DNA of 64,000 nt from Thermosipho affectus (lineage in GTDB: Bacteria; Thermotogota; Thermotogae; Thermotogales; Fervidobacteriaceae): the NCBI RefSeq assembly GCF_001990485.1, contig NZ_LBFC01000021.1, forward strand, positions 1 through 64,000, written 5' to 3'. The notes under the pieces were generated by a model. That model saw only the letters and a list, made by a program, of their open reading frames with translations, made no database searches and was not told the origin of the DNA. A program made the position numbers and the translations under genes. Of this stretch, positions 54,751 through 64,000 are shown piece by piece. Position 1 is the stretch's first letter. Each line of letters starts with the position of its first letter.

Positions 54751-55105
54751 GGAAATCACCCCCTCTAATAAATTCACAAATTTCATTTATTGAAATTCCT
54801 GCTTTTAGGCATTTTTTTACAATTTCAGATAGTTCTTGTAGTATTTCCATATTGAATTTTTCCAAAGAATCCTTTATTACTATATATCCTTCACCGCGAA
54901 CTGCTTTAATAACATTTTCGTTGGCTAATTCTCTGTATGCTCTTGCTACAGTGTTTAAATTTACATTTAGATCATTAGCTAATTTCCTTATAGAAGGAAG
55001 AAAATCACCGTTTTTTAATCTACCCTTTAAGATTTCAAGCTTTATATTTTCAACAATTTGTTTATATACAGGGATGTGAGATGAAAAATTTATACTAAAC
55101 CACAT
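54737..55105 (-). CDS. GntR family repressor (YtrA-like)
   Basis: A 122-residue short GntR regulator. The winged helix has ILKGRLKNGDFLPSIRKLAN and LNVNLNTVARAYRELAN; the C-terminal tail is short, as in YtrA proteins. It controls an adjacent ABC exporter, by analogy with Bacillus YtrA. ATG 55105 follows TAGGAGGTGTAAT; the earlier open frame overlaps the operator. A perfect 24-base palindrome overlaps its promoter. Confidence 0.9.
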   Translation of the reverse strand: MWFSINFSSHIPVYKQIVENIKLEILKGRLKNGDFLPSIRKLANDLNVNLNTVARAYRELANENVIKAVRGEGYIVIKDSLEKFNMEILQELSEIVKKCLKAGISINEICEFIRGGDFLDKS

Positions 55106-55119
55106 ATTACACCTCCTAC

Positions 55120-55143
55120 ACTGTAATATTATAATATTACAGT
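55120..55143. promoter_or_regulatory. Operator of the GntR repressor (24-base palindrome)
   Basis: A perfect inverted repeat centred between 55131 and 55132 (arm ACTGTAATATTA). It covers the -10 box and part of the spacer of the GntR promoter, so repressor binding would block RNA polymerase. Confidence 0.75.
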
Positions 55144-55156
55144 ATGCATAAGTCAA
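55128..55156 (-). promoter_or_regulatory. Promoter of the GntR/ABC operon
   Basis: On the minus strand TTGACT (55156-55151), a 17-base spacer, then TATAAT (55133-55128). Confidence 0.8.
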
Positions 55157-55160
55157 ATAA

Positions 55161-55196
55161 AAAAATCCAAGTAATCCTTAAAGATTACTTGGATTT
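55161..55196 (-). terminator. Terminator after the thiolase gene
   Basis: A 14-base stem (AAATCCAAGTAATC with its complement) around CTTAAA, followed on the minus strand by TTTTATTTG. Confidence 0.85.
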
Positions 55197-55212
55197 ATAC
55201 GATTTTTGAGTG

Positions 55213-56415
55213 TTACTGTAAATTTTCAATTATAACGGCAGTGCCCATACCTCCACCGATACATAATGTGGCAAGTCCATATCTTAAATTTCTCTTTTTC
55301 ATTTCGTATAGTAGCGTTACTATTATTCTGTTTCCACTTGCACCTATTGGATGACCAAGAGCTATTGCGCCACCATTTACATTTGTTCTCTCGAGTATCC
55401 AGTCTTTACTTATACCAAATTTTTCGCTCCACAATTTTATTACCGCAAGACTTTGTGCTGCAAATGCTTCGTTTAACTCTATTAGTTCTATATCTTCCAT
55501 CTTTAAATTTGCTTTTTTGAGTACTTTTTCCGTTGCGGGGACAGGGCCAAGTCCCATTTCCATTGGATCCACTCCTGCTTGTGCCCATGCTATTATTCTT
55601 GCAAGTGGCTTTAAATTGTTCTTTTCAACATATTTTTCAGATGCAAGTACTATAGCACTTCCTCCATCGTTTATACCGCTTGCATTTCCCGCGGTTATCG
55701 TGCCGTCTTTTTTAAAAGCTGGTCTTAACTTTGAAAGTTTTTCAAGTGTTACGTCAAGCCTTGGATGTTCATCTGTATCAAAAATTTTAGTTTCTTTTTT
55801 TGTGATTATCTCTACTGGAACAATTTCGTCTTTGAATTTTTCTTCCTCTATTGCTTTTTTGGTCTTCATTTGACTTTCATATGCAAACTTATCCTGTTCT
55901 TCTCTTGAAATTTGGTATTTTTCCGCTAAATGTTCTGCGGTAAGTCCCATGTGTATGTTGTTAAAAACATCGGTAAGTCCATCAATTATCATGTGATCTA
56001 TTACTTCAAAATTTCCAAACTTTACCCCATATCGTGCTTTTGAGGGGAGTAAATAAGGAGAAGCAGACATGTTTTCAATACCCGCAGCAAGAACAAGATC
56101 AGCCTCTTTGGAAATGATATCAACTGCTCCTATCATAACAGCTTTCATGCCGCTGCCACAAAGCATATTGACGGTATACCCAGGTTTTTCCTTTGGAATA
56201 CCTGCATATATCCCCACTTGCCTACCAGGTCCCATACCTTGTCCTGCAGTAAGAATAGAACCAACGATAGTTTCGTCAAAATCTTCTTTTGGAACGTTTG
56301 CCTGTTCAATAGCCGCCTTAGCAGCTATTGCCCCAAGCTTTGGTGCAGGTATATCTTTTAAACTCCCCGCAAATGTACCTATCGCTGTTCTTTTTAGTCC
56401 GAGTATGTATACCAT
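55213..56415 (-). CDS. atoB: Acetyl-CoA acetyltransferase (thiolase)
   Basis: A 400-residue thiolase. Nucleophile Cys86 is in NMLCGSGMKAV, the active His lies in GGAIALGHPIGASG, and the second Cys lies in LCIGGGMG. It condenses or cleaves acetoacetyl-CoA. It follows the CoA-transferase genes and lacks beta-hydroxyacyl-CoA dehydrogenase or crotonase neighbours, so the path ends at acetoacetate from what is visible. Confidence 0.96.
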   Translation of the reverse strand: MVYILGLKRTAIGTFAGSLKDIPAPKLGAIAAKAAIEQANVPKEDFDETIVGSILTAGQGMGPGRQVGIYAGIPKEKPGYTVNMLCGSGMKAVMIGAVDIISKEADLVLAAGIENMSASPYLLPSKARYGVKFGNFEVIDHMIIDGLTDVFNNIHMGLTAEHLAEKYQISREEQDKFAYESQMKTKKAIEEEKFKDEIVPVEIITKKETKIFDTDEHPRLDVTLEKLSKLRPAFKKDGTITAGNASGINDGGSAIVLASEKYVEKNNLKPLARIIAWAQAGVDPMEMGLGPVPATEKVLKKANLKMEDIELIELNEAFAAQSLAVIKLWSEKFGISKDWILERTNVNGGAIALGHPIGASGNRIIVTLLYEMKKRNLRYGLATLCIGGGMGTAVIIENLQ

Positions 56416-56434
56416 TATATCCCTCCTAGTTGGA

Positions 56435-57079
56435 TTAAAATGTTTTTATTTCTTTGTTAATAATTAGATTTGCATCTGTTAATTTAAGTACCTCATCAAT
56501 TGTAGTTTCTTCGGAAATTTCTTTTAATACTAATCCTTCATTTGTAGGTTCAATTACGGCAAGTTCTGTGACTATTAAATCTACACGTCTAACCGAAGTT
56601 AAAGGTAATGTGCATTTTTTAACAATTTTTGGTTTTCCCTTTGCAGTATGGGTCATTGCGACTATAACTTTTTTTGCACCTGTGACTAAATCCATAGCGC
56701 CACCCATACCAGGAATCATTTTGTTTGGAATCATCCAATTTGCAAGGTGTCCTTCTTCGTCTACTTGGAGGCCACCGAGTACAGTAATATCTAAATGTCC
56801 TCCACGGATTATTCCAAAGGAAAAGGCGCTATCAAAGGTCATTGCACCGGGCAATGCTGTAACATAACTTCCACCTGCATTTGTCAAATCTTTGTTTTCA
56901 AGACCTACATTTGGAGCAGGTCCCATACCGATAATACCATTTTCGCTTTGAAAAAACACGTGAATATTTTTTGGAATGTAATTTGCCACTAGAGTGGGTA
57001 ATCCTATTCCAAGATTTACCAATTGCCCATCTTTCAATTCCTTGGCTACTCGTATTGCAATTTTTTCTTTTATATTCAT
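56435..57079 (-). CDS. atoA: Acetate/acetoacetate CoA-transferase beta subunit
   Basis: A 214-residue type I CoA-transferase beta subunit. The acyl-CoA glutamate is Glu46 in [13 protein letters not shown], and the loop [11 protein letters not shown] is typical. It moves CoA between acyl donors and acetate. The ATG overlaps atoD by four bases. Confidence 0.93.
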   Translation of the reverse strand: MNIKEKIAIRVAKELKDGQLVNLGIGLPTLVANYIPKNIHVFFQSENGIIGMGPAPNVGLENKDLTNAGGSYVTALPGAMTFDSAFSFGIIRGGHLDITVLGGLQVDEEGHLANWMIPNKMIPGMGGAMDLVTGAKKVIVAMTHTAKGKPKIVKKCTLPLTSVRRVDLIVTELAVIEPTNEGLVLKEISEETTIDEVLKLTDANLIINKEIKTF

Positions 57080-57726
57080 TTTTCCACCCCCACAATGTAA
57101 TCGACGATTACTCCTGGAATTTTTATTTCATTTGGGGCGAGTGAACCTGTGGGGACTGTTTCTTCTACTTCTACTATTACCATTTTGGCGGCAAGTGCCA
57201 TTAGTGGATTGAAATTTTCTGCGGTAAGATTAAATACTAAATTCCCCATGTAGTCTGACTTTTTAGCTTTAATAATGGATATGTCTGCGTGTAATGGGAG
57301 TTCTAAAAGGTATTTTTTTCCATCAATTTCTAATAGTTTTTTTCCGTTTTCTACCACGGTTCCTACTCCAGTAGGTGTTAGTATTCCTCCCAATCCTACC
57401 CCAGCAGCACGAATTCTTTCGGCTAGTGTTCCTTGTGGAACTAATTCAACTTCTAAGCTTCCTTCTATCATTTGTTTTTGAGTTTCTGGATTTGTTCCAA
57501 TGTGTGAAACTATTACTTTTTTACATAACTTATTTTTTATTAATTTACCTATTCCTTTGTCTTCAAATGCCGTATCGTTTGCTATAACAGTGAGACTTGA
57601 GATCTTATTTTTTACTATTTCGTCAATAATTTTTTCTGGAGTACCTACTCCAAGGAACCCACCAATCATTAAAGTAGCTCCTTCGTATATTAGTGTCTTG
57701 ATTTCTGATATATCTATTACTTTCAA
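57076..57726 (-). CDS. atoD: Acetate/acetoacetate CoA-transferase alpha subunit
   Basis: A 216-residue alpha subunit with [18 protein letters not shown] near the start, [17 protein letters not shown], and [18 protein letters not shown]. It works with AtoA. The gene leads the atoD-atoA-thiolase operon, with a promoter at 57765-57793. Confidence 0.93.
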   Translation of the reverse strand: MKVIDISEIKTLIYEGATLMIGGFLGVGTPEKIIDEIVKNKISSLTVIANDTAFEDKGIGKLIKNKLCKKVIVSHIGTNPETQKQMIEGSLEVELVPQGTLAERIRAAGVGLGGILTPTGVGTVVENGKKLLEIDGKKYLLELPLHADISIIKAKKSDYMGNLVFNLTAENFNPLMALAAKMVIVEVEETVPTGSLAPNEIKIPGVIVDYIVGVEK

Positions 57727-57764
57727 AAAATCTCCCCCCTTTTTTGTAAAAATGTTTCAAAGAA

Positions 57765-57793
57765 ATTATAACGTTTTTCTAAAAATTATTCAA
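57765..57793 (-). promoter_or_regulatory. Promoter of atoDA-thiolase operon
   Basis: On the minus strand TTGAAT (57793-57788), a 17-base spacer, then TATAAT (57770-57765). Confidence 0.75.
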
Positions 57794-57840
57794 AAAGGAA
57801 AAGAGCAGAAAATTTAAGGTTTTTTGGTTATAAAACCTAA

Positions 57841-57869
57841 TAAAAAAAAACTCCAGGATTTCCTGGAGT

Positions 57870-57871
<2 letters not shown>
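57841..57871 (-). terminator. Terminator of the nfn operon
   Basis: An 11-base stem (AAACTCCAGGA with TCCTGGAGTTT), followed on the minus strand by a T-run. It overlaps the nfnL stop. Confidence 0.9.
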
Positions 57872-60073
<2,202 letters not shown>

Positions 60074-60086
60074 TAAAAGCCCTCCT

Positions 60087-60914
60087 TTAAATAGTAGATT
60101 TATGACTTTGGATTTTTTTTGCTGCAAATGATATGGAAAAGTTCAATATTTTTTCGATGTCCCATTTTTTTATATATCCATACAAATAAGCTGCAGAAAC
60201 AGCGTCTCCAGCGCCTGTGGTGTTTACTACTTTTACTTTTTTTGCCTTTTTTTGTATCATTTGCTTTTTGTTAGCGTATAAAACACCATCTTTTCCCATC
60301 TTTAAGATAACGTTATTTGTGTATTTTAAAAGATGTTGTATATTGTCTTTTAGAGTTTGTTTTTTTGATATTTGTTGTATTTCTTGAAGATTCAAAGATA
60401 CCATTTCAGGTTTGAATTTTTTAATAATTTCAAATTGGCTAGTTTCTGAAAGTTCTACAAATGAAATTTTTGAATTTTTAAGTGCTCTAATAAGGGTGTT
60501 TTCTGGAATACCTGTTTGGATAAATGAAAGTTCCATTTTTTCCGGAATTTGGTCTTCTGATAAAAATTTATTTGCTCCAAGGTTGTGAAATATTGTGTTA
60601 TTTCCATTTTTATCTATTATTATACTGGTAACAGCAGTAGATGTGTTTGCAATTTTTGGAGTAAATAGTAATATATTTTCAAGTGAATTTTTAATGAATT
60701 TTCCAAAGATATCATTTCCAATACATGAGATAAGCCTTACCTTTAGACCGAGTTTTGATAAATTTACTGCAACATTTGTAGCTTTTCCGCCTGTGGAAAG
60801 AACGGTAAAATTTGAAATGTTGTTGTTTTCTAATTTAATAGAGTCTACGTAGTAAAGTATATCTAGATTTGTTTTTCCTATACATACAATATCAACTTTC
60901 TCTTTGTAAAACAA
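60087..60914 (-). CDS. PfkB family carbohydrate kinase
   Basis: A 275-residue ribokinase-type kinase. STGGKATNVAVNLSKLG is the first motif; the ATP/anion-hole motif NTTGAGDAVSAAYLYG with catalytic Asp is near the C-terminus. Sugar specificity unknown. No ATG fits near the start; TTG 60914 is the best guess, which places 23 bases inside the ROK gene. It is one of two sugar kinases side by side. Confidence 0.87.
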   Translation of the reverse strand: MFYKEKVDIVCIGKTNLDILYYVDSIKLENNNISNFTVLSTGGKATNVAVNLSKLGLKVRLISCIGNDIFGKFIKNSLENILLFTPKIANTSTAVTSIIIDKNGNNTIFHNLGANKFLSEDQIPEKMELSFIQTGIPENTLIRALKNSKISFVELSETSQFEIIKKFKPEMVSLNLQEIQQISKKQTLKDNIQHLLKYTNNVILKMGKDGVLYANKKQMIQKKAKKVKVVNTTGAGDAVSAAYLYGYIKKWDIEKILNFSISFAAKKIQSHKSTI

Positions 60915-61821
60915 TGGAAGCAGCCCCCAATATACCAGCATTTTCGACTAAAGGACTTTGAATAATTTCATATGTGTTTTTAAAAGAAGGCATTACAAGT
61001 TCATCTACCCTTTTCTTAAGTGGATTAAAGAGAATATCTCCTGCTCTTGATACACCGCCTCCGATAATTATAACTTCCGGGTTGAATATGTGGATGAAAC
61101 TTGTAATACCTATTGCAAGTGCTTCTACAACTTCATCTTTAATCATATTAGCCAATCTGTCATTTTGTTTTGCTAAATCAAATATGGATTTAGCGGTAAT
61201 TTCGTTATCTTTAAATATCAGTGAATCTGGGTATTTCTTTTTCCGTTCCTGTGCCATTCTTACTATCGCAGTAGCTGATGCATAGGCTTCAAGACAACCA
61301 TAGTTGCCACAACCACATAAAGGACCGTTTGGATTTATTATTACATGTCCTAATTCTGTGCCGATACCGTTATTTCCAGTAATTAATTTGTTGTGAGATA
61401 TAACTCCTCCTCCTACACCCGTTCCAAGTGTTAATGCCACAATGTGTTTTTTTCCTTTTCCAGCTCCAAACCATTTTTCACCTAAGACAAAAGAATTTGC
61501 ATCATTTTCTATGTAGACTTTTTTATTTAATAATTTTAAAAGTTCTGGTCCAAGCTCAAAGTTATGCCAATCTGGGAAGTTTGGTGAAAACCTCACAATT
61601 CCATTATCTTTATCAATTGAACCAGGAGAACCAATTCCAACAGCGTGAAAATCACCATTTGATAATTCCAAAATTGCATCTGCAATCCTTTTGACTACGG
61701 TTTCTCCGCCAAGATGTACTTTGGTTTCTATTGATGATTTTTTTAAAATTTTTCCTGATTTTGTATCTACTAATCCGATTTTCACGTATGTTCCACCAAG
61801 ATCAACACCTATGATTTTCAT
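60892..61821 (-). CDS. glk: ROK family glucokinase
   Basis: A 309-residue ROK kinase. GVDLGGTYVKIGLVD is the phosphate site, GTGVGGG binds substrate, and the zinc motif is CGCGNYGCLEAYA. It phosphorylates glucose or a related sugar. The lack of a DNA-binding N-terminus argues for an enzyme, not an Xyl/NagC-type repressor. ATG 61821 follows AAAGGAGGCCACAAA and overlaps the radical SAM gene by four bases. Confidence 0.93.
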   Translation of the reverse strand: MKIIGVDLGGTYVKIGLVDTKSGKILKKSSIETKVHLGGETVVKRIADAILELSNGDFHAVGIGSPGSIDKDNGIVRFSPNFPDWHNFELGPELLKLLNKKVYIENDANSFVLGEKWFGAGKGKKHIVALTLGTGVGGGVISHNKLITGNNGIGTELGHVIINPNGPLCGCGNYGCLEAYASATAIVRMAQERKKKYPDSLIFKDNEITAKSIFDLAKQNDRLANMIKDEVVEALAIGITSFIHIFNPEVIIIGGGVSRAGDILFNPLKKRVDELVMPSFKNTYEIIQSPLVENAGILGAASIVLQRES

Positions 61822-62579
61822 TTTGTGGCCTCCTTTGCAAGGTAAAGTGAGCAACATCCTTTATAGTCATAGATTTTGCTTGCAGAATTTACAAAAATAT
61901 CAGGAGAGATGTTGTTTAAAAGTACTTCTCTATATTTTCCATGTGGATGCATGCATCCAAGCACGACGGTTTTAAAATGTTTTTGTGCCATATCAAAAAC
62001 CATTTTTACATCATTTATAGCAGGTGGCTTACAGTTTTCAAATTCGGTTTTTTTCGTTGGGATGAATATGTTTAATACTATAGAATCGAAATATTCTTTT
62101 AACATTTCCAAACTTTTTATTTCATGAGTTATTTTCCCACAGAAAATCCCGATTGTTATATGTGGTATCTTTTGTGCCTTTAATGGTAAAACAGAGTTTA
62201 GTATTTCTTCTGGGGATCTAGAGAGCTTGTATATATCTTTCATTACATCTTTATCTGAGAAAAAATCGAAACTTATGACATCCGCGATTTCGTCTATTTC
62301 AAATGGAGGATTTTTGGGAAAGCCTATGTGAAAATTGTAAATTAAATTATACTTTTCTTTTAGATCTTTTAATTTTTTGATATAACCTTTAAAGGGTATG
62401 GTACCATCAAACATCATTCCACCACTTATTAGAAATGATTTATATCGTTTTGTGTATCTTTCCATATCATCTATGTGTGTCATACTTTTAATATAAACTC
62501 CTCCACAATGTTTACAGTTTATAGGACAGGATTTTGTAACAGATATGGGTAAAGTTCCAGAAGGATTTACTATTACCAC
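61818..62579 (-). CDS. Radical SAM protein of unknown function
   Basis: A 253-residue protein. Cluster cysteines are Cys18, Cys22 and Cys25 in SCPINCKHCGG. Later come GGMMFDGT, possible SAM-glycine motif, and a C-terminal CCSLYLAKE. The middle segment and IPTKKTEFENCKPP resemble proteins related to biotin synthase-like radical SAM enzymes, without a match I can name. It overlaps both the glk gene (ATGA) and the next radical SAM gene, so the three are likely one transcript. Confidence 0.8.
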   Translation of the reverse strand: MVIVNPSGTLPISVTKSCPINCKHCGGVYIKSMTHIDDMERYTKRYKSFLISGGMMFDGTIPFKGYIKKLKDLKEKYNLIYNFHIGFPKNPPFEIDEIADVISFDFFSDKDVMKDIYKLSRSPEEILNSVLPLKAQKIPHITIGIFCGKITHEIKSLEMLKEYFDSIVLNIFIPTKKTEFENCKPPAINDVKMVFDMAQKHFKTVVLGCMHPHGKYREVLLNNISPDIFVNSASKIYDYKGCCSLYLAKEATK

Positions 62580-63430
62580 TTAAAATTCACCGCCTTAGTA
62601 GTTAATTTTTCTTTTTCATCAGTTTGTATCCATCCTTTTAATCCTAGAAGTTCCATGTATTCCACTGCTTCTGTGTATTCTGATTTTGTAATTTTTCTGC
62701 CAATAAGTGGATCGTTTTTTGCTCCAAAATGTGGAATGTACTGTGACATTAGAGAGACAGGTATTCTTGGATCAAGTTCCAATACAAATCTTAAGGCTTT
62801 GAAGTGTCCAGATACATTGTTTGGTAGTACAAGTATTCTAATTATAAGTCCTTTATTTTCAATAAAAGGACCTACTTGCTTGTACATTTCCTTTATTGCA
62901 ACTTGCGCAATTTCCCAATAATTGTCAACTTTTGAGTAAATTTTACCATACATAGAGTTCGTATATCGAATGTCGGCAAGGTATATATCTACATAACCTT
63001 CAAGCATCTTTAAAGTTTCTACATTTTCATAACTTGAGGTATTATACACAACTGGTAATTTGAATCCTTTTGATTTTGCGATATTCAATGCTTCTATTAT
63101 TTGTGGTACATATTGAGTTGCTGTAACTAGATCCAATGTATGTGCACCACTTTCTTGTAGCTTTAAGAATGCATCCGAAAGTTTTTCAACTGATATTTCT
63201 TTACCGATACCTTTTTGTGAAAAACCCATATTTTGACAGTATACACATTTCATTGGACAACCTGAAAAAAATACAATTCCCGCCCCATTTTTTCCGGAAA
63301 TAGGTGGTTCTTCACCTTTGTGAAGTAATATATTTGCAATCTTAATTTTGGAGTCTGCTCCACAAATTCCCCGTTTTTCATATCTATTTATCATGCATTT
63401 TCTTGGGCATAATGTACATCTTTTTAGCAT
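62573..63430 (-). CDS. Radical SAM protein, PflX-like (COG1313)
   Basis: A 285-residue protein. The N-terminal Cys5/8/12/23 set is as in the AmrS type, and the radical SAM site is Cys58, Cys62, Cys65 (CPMKCVYCQN). It belongs to the uncharacterised pyruvate-formate-lyase-activating-enzyme-like group. A second member of this superfamily lies at the other end of the window (147-1127). Its substrate is unknown. It starts two bases after the chemotaxis receptor gene ends. Confidence 0.87.
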   Translation of the reverse strand: MLKRCTLCPRKCMINRYEKRGICGADSKIKIANILLHKGEEPPISGKNGAGIVFFSGCPMKCVYCQNMGFSQKGIGKEISVEKLSDAFLKLQESGAHTLDLVTATQYVPQIIEALNIAKSKGFKLPVVYNTSSYENVETLKMLEGYVDIYLADIRYTNSMYGKIYSKVDNYWEIAQVAIKEMYKQVGPFIENKGLIIRILVLPNNVSGHFKALRFVLELDPRIPVSLMSQYIPHFGAKNDPLIGRKITKSEYTEAVEYMELLGLKGWIQTDEKEKLTTKAVNFKW

Positions 63431-63431
63431 T

Positions 63432-64000
63432 TTACCCTCCTCTTTTGAGTTCTATAAAATGTTTTTCAAATTCTTGGATTTTATTTCTAACCTTATCTAT
63501 AGCATCTTCAACTTGCTCAAGACCTGCATATAATTCTTCAGTTGCTTCGCGGGTAGTTTTAGAAACTTTGATAATTTTATCGATATTATTTATTGTGGAA
63601 TTATTTATTTCGCTTATAGCGTTAAGTGATTCATTTACTTCCAGTATTTCTTTTGAGGCTTTTTCTGAAATTAAAATGTTTGATGTTATAATTTTTTCGA
63701 TATTTGAGAGTGATTCTTTGGAATTTTTGGCAAGTTCTCTCGTGCTATTTGAAAGTTCCATTATCATCTCTGCAATCCTGGAAAGTCCTTCTCTATCAAT
63801 ATTTTCTCTGCTTGTTTCAATTGATGCATTTATTGCAAGAACAGTAATGGTATCTGAAATATCCGTTATTTTTTCCGTTAGATTTCCTAGAACATCTGTT
63901 AAATTTGCAAGTTTAGCACTGGATTCAATTATTTCTTTCATTTGTGCTGTGAAATCTTTGACTTTTTCTGTAGATGTTTCGATTTCAGCAGTTGTTTCTT
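63432..64000 (-). CDS. Methyl-accepting chemotaxis protein, C-terminal part (runs off right edge)
   Basis: The visible 188 residues hold a coiled-coil receptor signalling domain. The hairpin-tip segment ITVLAINASIETSRENIDREG resembles the ...LALNAAIEAARAGE...GRGF tip, but is diverged. No membrane helix is seen in this part. The frame stays open to the window edge beyond the Met at 63941. It senses signals for the CheA-linked flagellar system whose parts are also seen here. No methylation sites can be fixed. Confidence 0.8.
   Translation of the reverse strand, partial: ETTAEIETSTEKVKDFTAQMKEIIESSAKLANLTDVLGNLTEKITDISDTITVLAINASIETSRENIDREGLSRIAEMIMELSNSTRELAKNSKESLSNIEKIITSNILISEKASKEILEVNESLNAISEINNSTINNIDKIIKVSKTTREATEELYAGLEQVEDAIDKVRNKIQEFEKHFIELKRGG

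Noticed and set aside
57815-57840. Second terminator after the nfn operon (AGGTTTT...AAAACCT)
   Set aside because: Weak AT-rich stem next to a clear terminator at 57841-57871; reported there only as a possible backup.

Overview
The window looks like a chromosomal piece of a low-GC (roughly 30% by eye), anaerobic, flagellated thermophile of the order Thermotogales, most like Thermosipho. The reasons are the flagellin N-terminus at the left edge, a protein disulfide oxidoreductase next to thioredoxin reductase, a dnaK-hsp20 pair under a CIRCE element, NfnSL, a compact speD-speE polyamine locus, strong GGAGGTG-type Shine-Dalgarno sites with many GTG/TTG starts, and the AT-rich codon use. The genus is inference; no 16S gene is present.

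Layout. 1-6.8 kb: start of a flagellin gene with a sigma-28 promoter, then rightward amrS-like radical SAM, apbE, ybaB, rhomboid and a secreted protein; after a terminator, a leftward lytic transglycosylase, then a rightward L,D-transpeptidase and a short-chain dehydrogenase. 6.8-12.8 kb (leftward): protein disulfide oxidoreductase, thioredoxin reductase, glutaredoxin, a 33-residue small ORF, exported thioredoxin, CcdA, OsmC and GlgX. 12.9-14.9 kb (rightward): tRNA-Ser(CGA), Nudix hydrolase, an unknown protein, FliS and a small membrane protein. 14.9-24.1 kb (leftward): a DUF1015 protein and an oligopeptide ABC transporter oppABCDF with an unusually enlarged OppC. 24.2-30.4 kb: rsmD (rightward) and a leftward polyamine region: Xre-cupin regulator, speD, speE, then potD, potA, potB, potC.

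30.6-46.5 kb: a phosphohexomutase (rightward), then a long leftward run: DUF2520 protein, DUF554 protein with a displaced start, YbeY, PgpH-like HD protein, PhoH, a methylmalonyl-CoA module (MeaB, B12-binding subunit, biotin carrier, delta subunit, carboxyltransferase, epimerase), two cyclic-nucleotide-domain-like proteins, SecA, MinC, an HD protein, and a ThiF/MoeB-like plus MoaD/ThiS-like pair that are each broken by a one-base frameshift. 46.6-49.3 kb (rightward): a phosphatase, an EamA transporter and flgB-flgC-fliE. 49.3-51.6 kb: dnaK-hsp20 under CIRCE. 51.7-55.2 kb: a GntR-controlled ABC transporter with an alpha/beta hydrolase and a YbjQ-type protein. 55.2-64 kb (leftward): thiolase and acetate CoA-transferase, NfnSL, PfkB kinase, ROK glucokinase, two radical SAM proteins and the 3' part of a chemotaxis receptor.

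How the genes fit together. Fermentative redox balance is served by NfnSL and by AtoDA with thiolase. Thiol/disulfide balance inside and outside the cell is served by the PDO/TrxB/Grx and CcdA/Trx set. Polyamine synthesis and uptake lie side by side under one candidate regulator. A methylmalonyl-CoA decarboxylase/carboxylase module is present without the mutase large subunit or the membrane beta subunit. No IS element, prophage, CRISPR array or rRNA operon was seen. No gene-free stretch exceeds 300 bases; the longest, about 200 bases at 30412-30612, holds two divergent promoters and a candidate operator. I did not find a clearly new multi-gene defence or metabolic system. The strongest oddities are the roughly 550-residue OppC insertion, the paired frameshifts in the MoaD/ThiF genes, and the coupled 33-residue small ORF in the redox operon.
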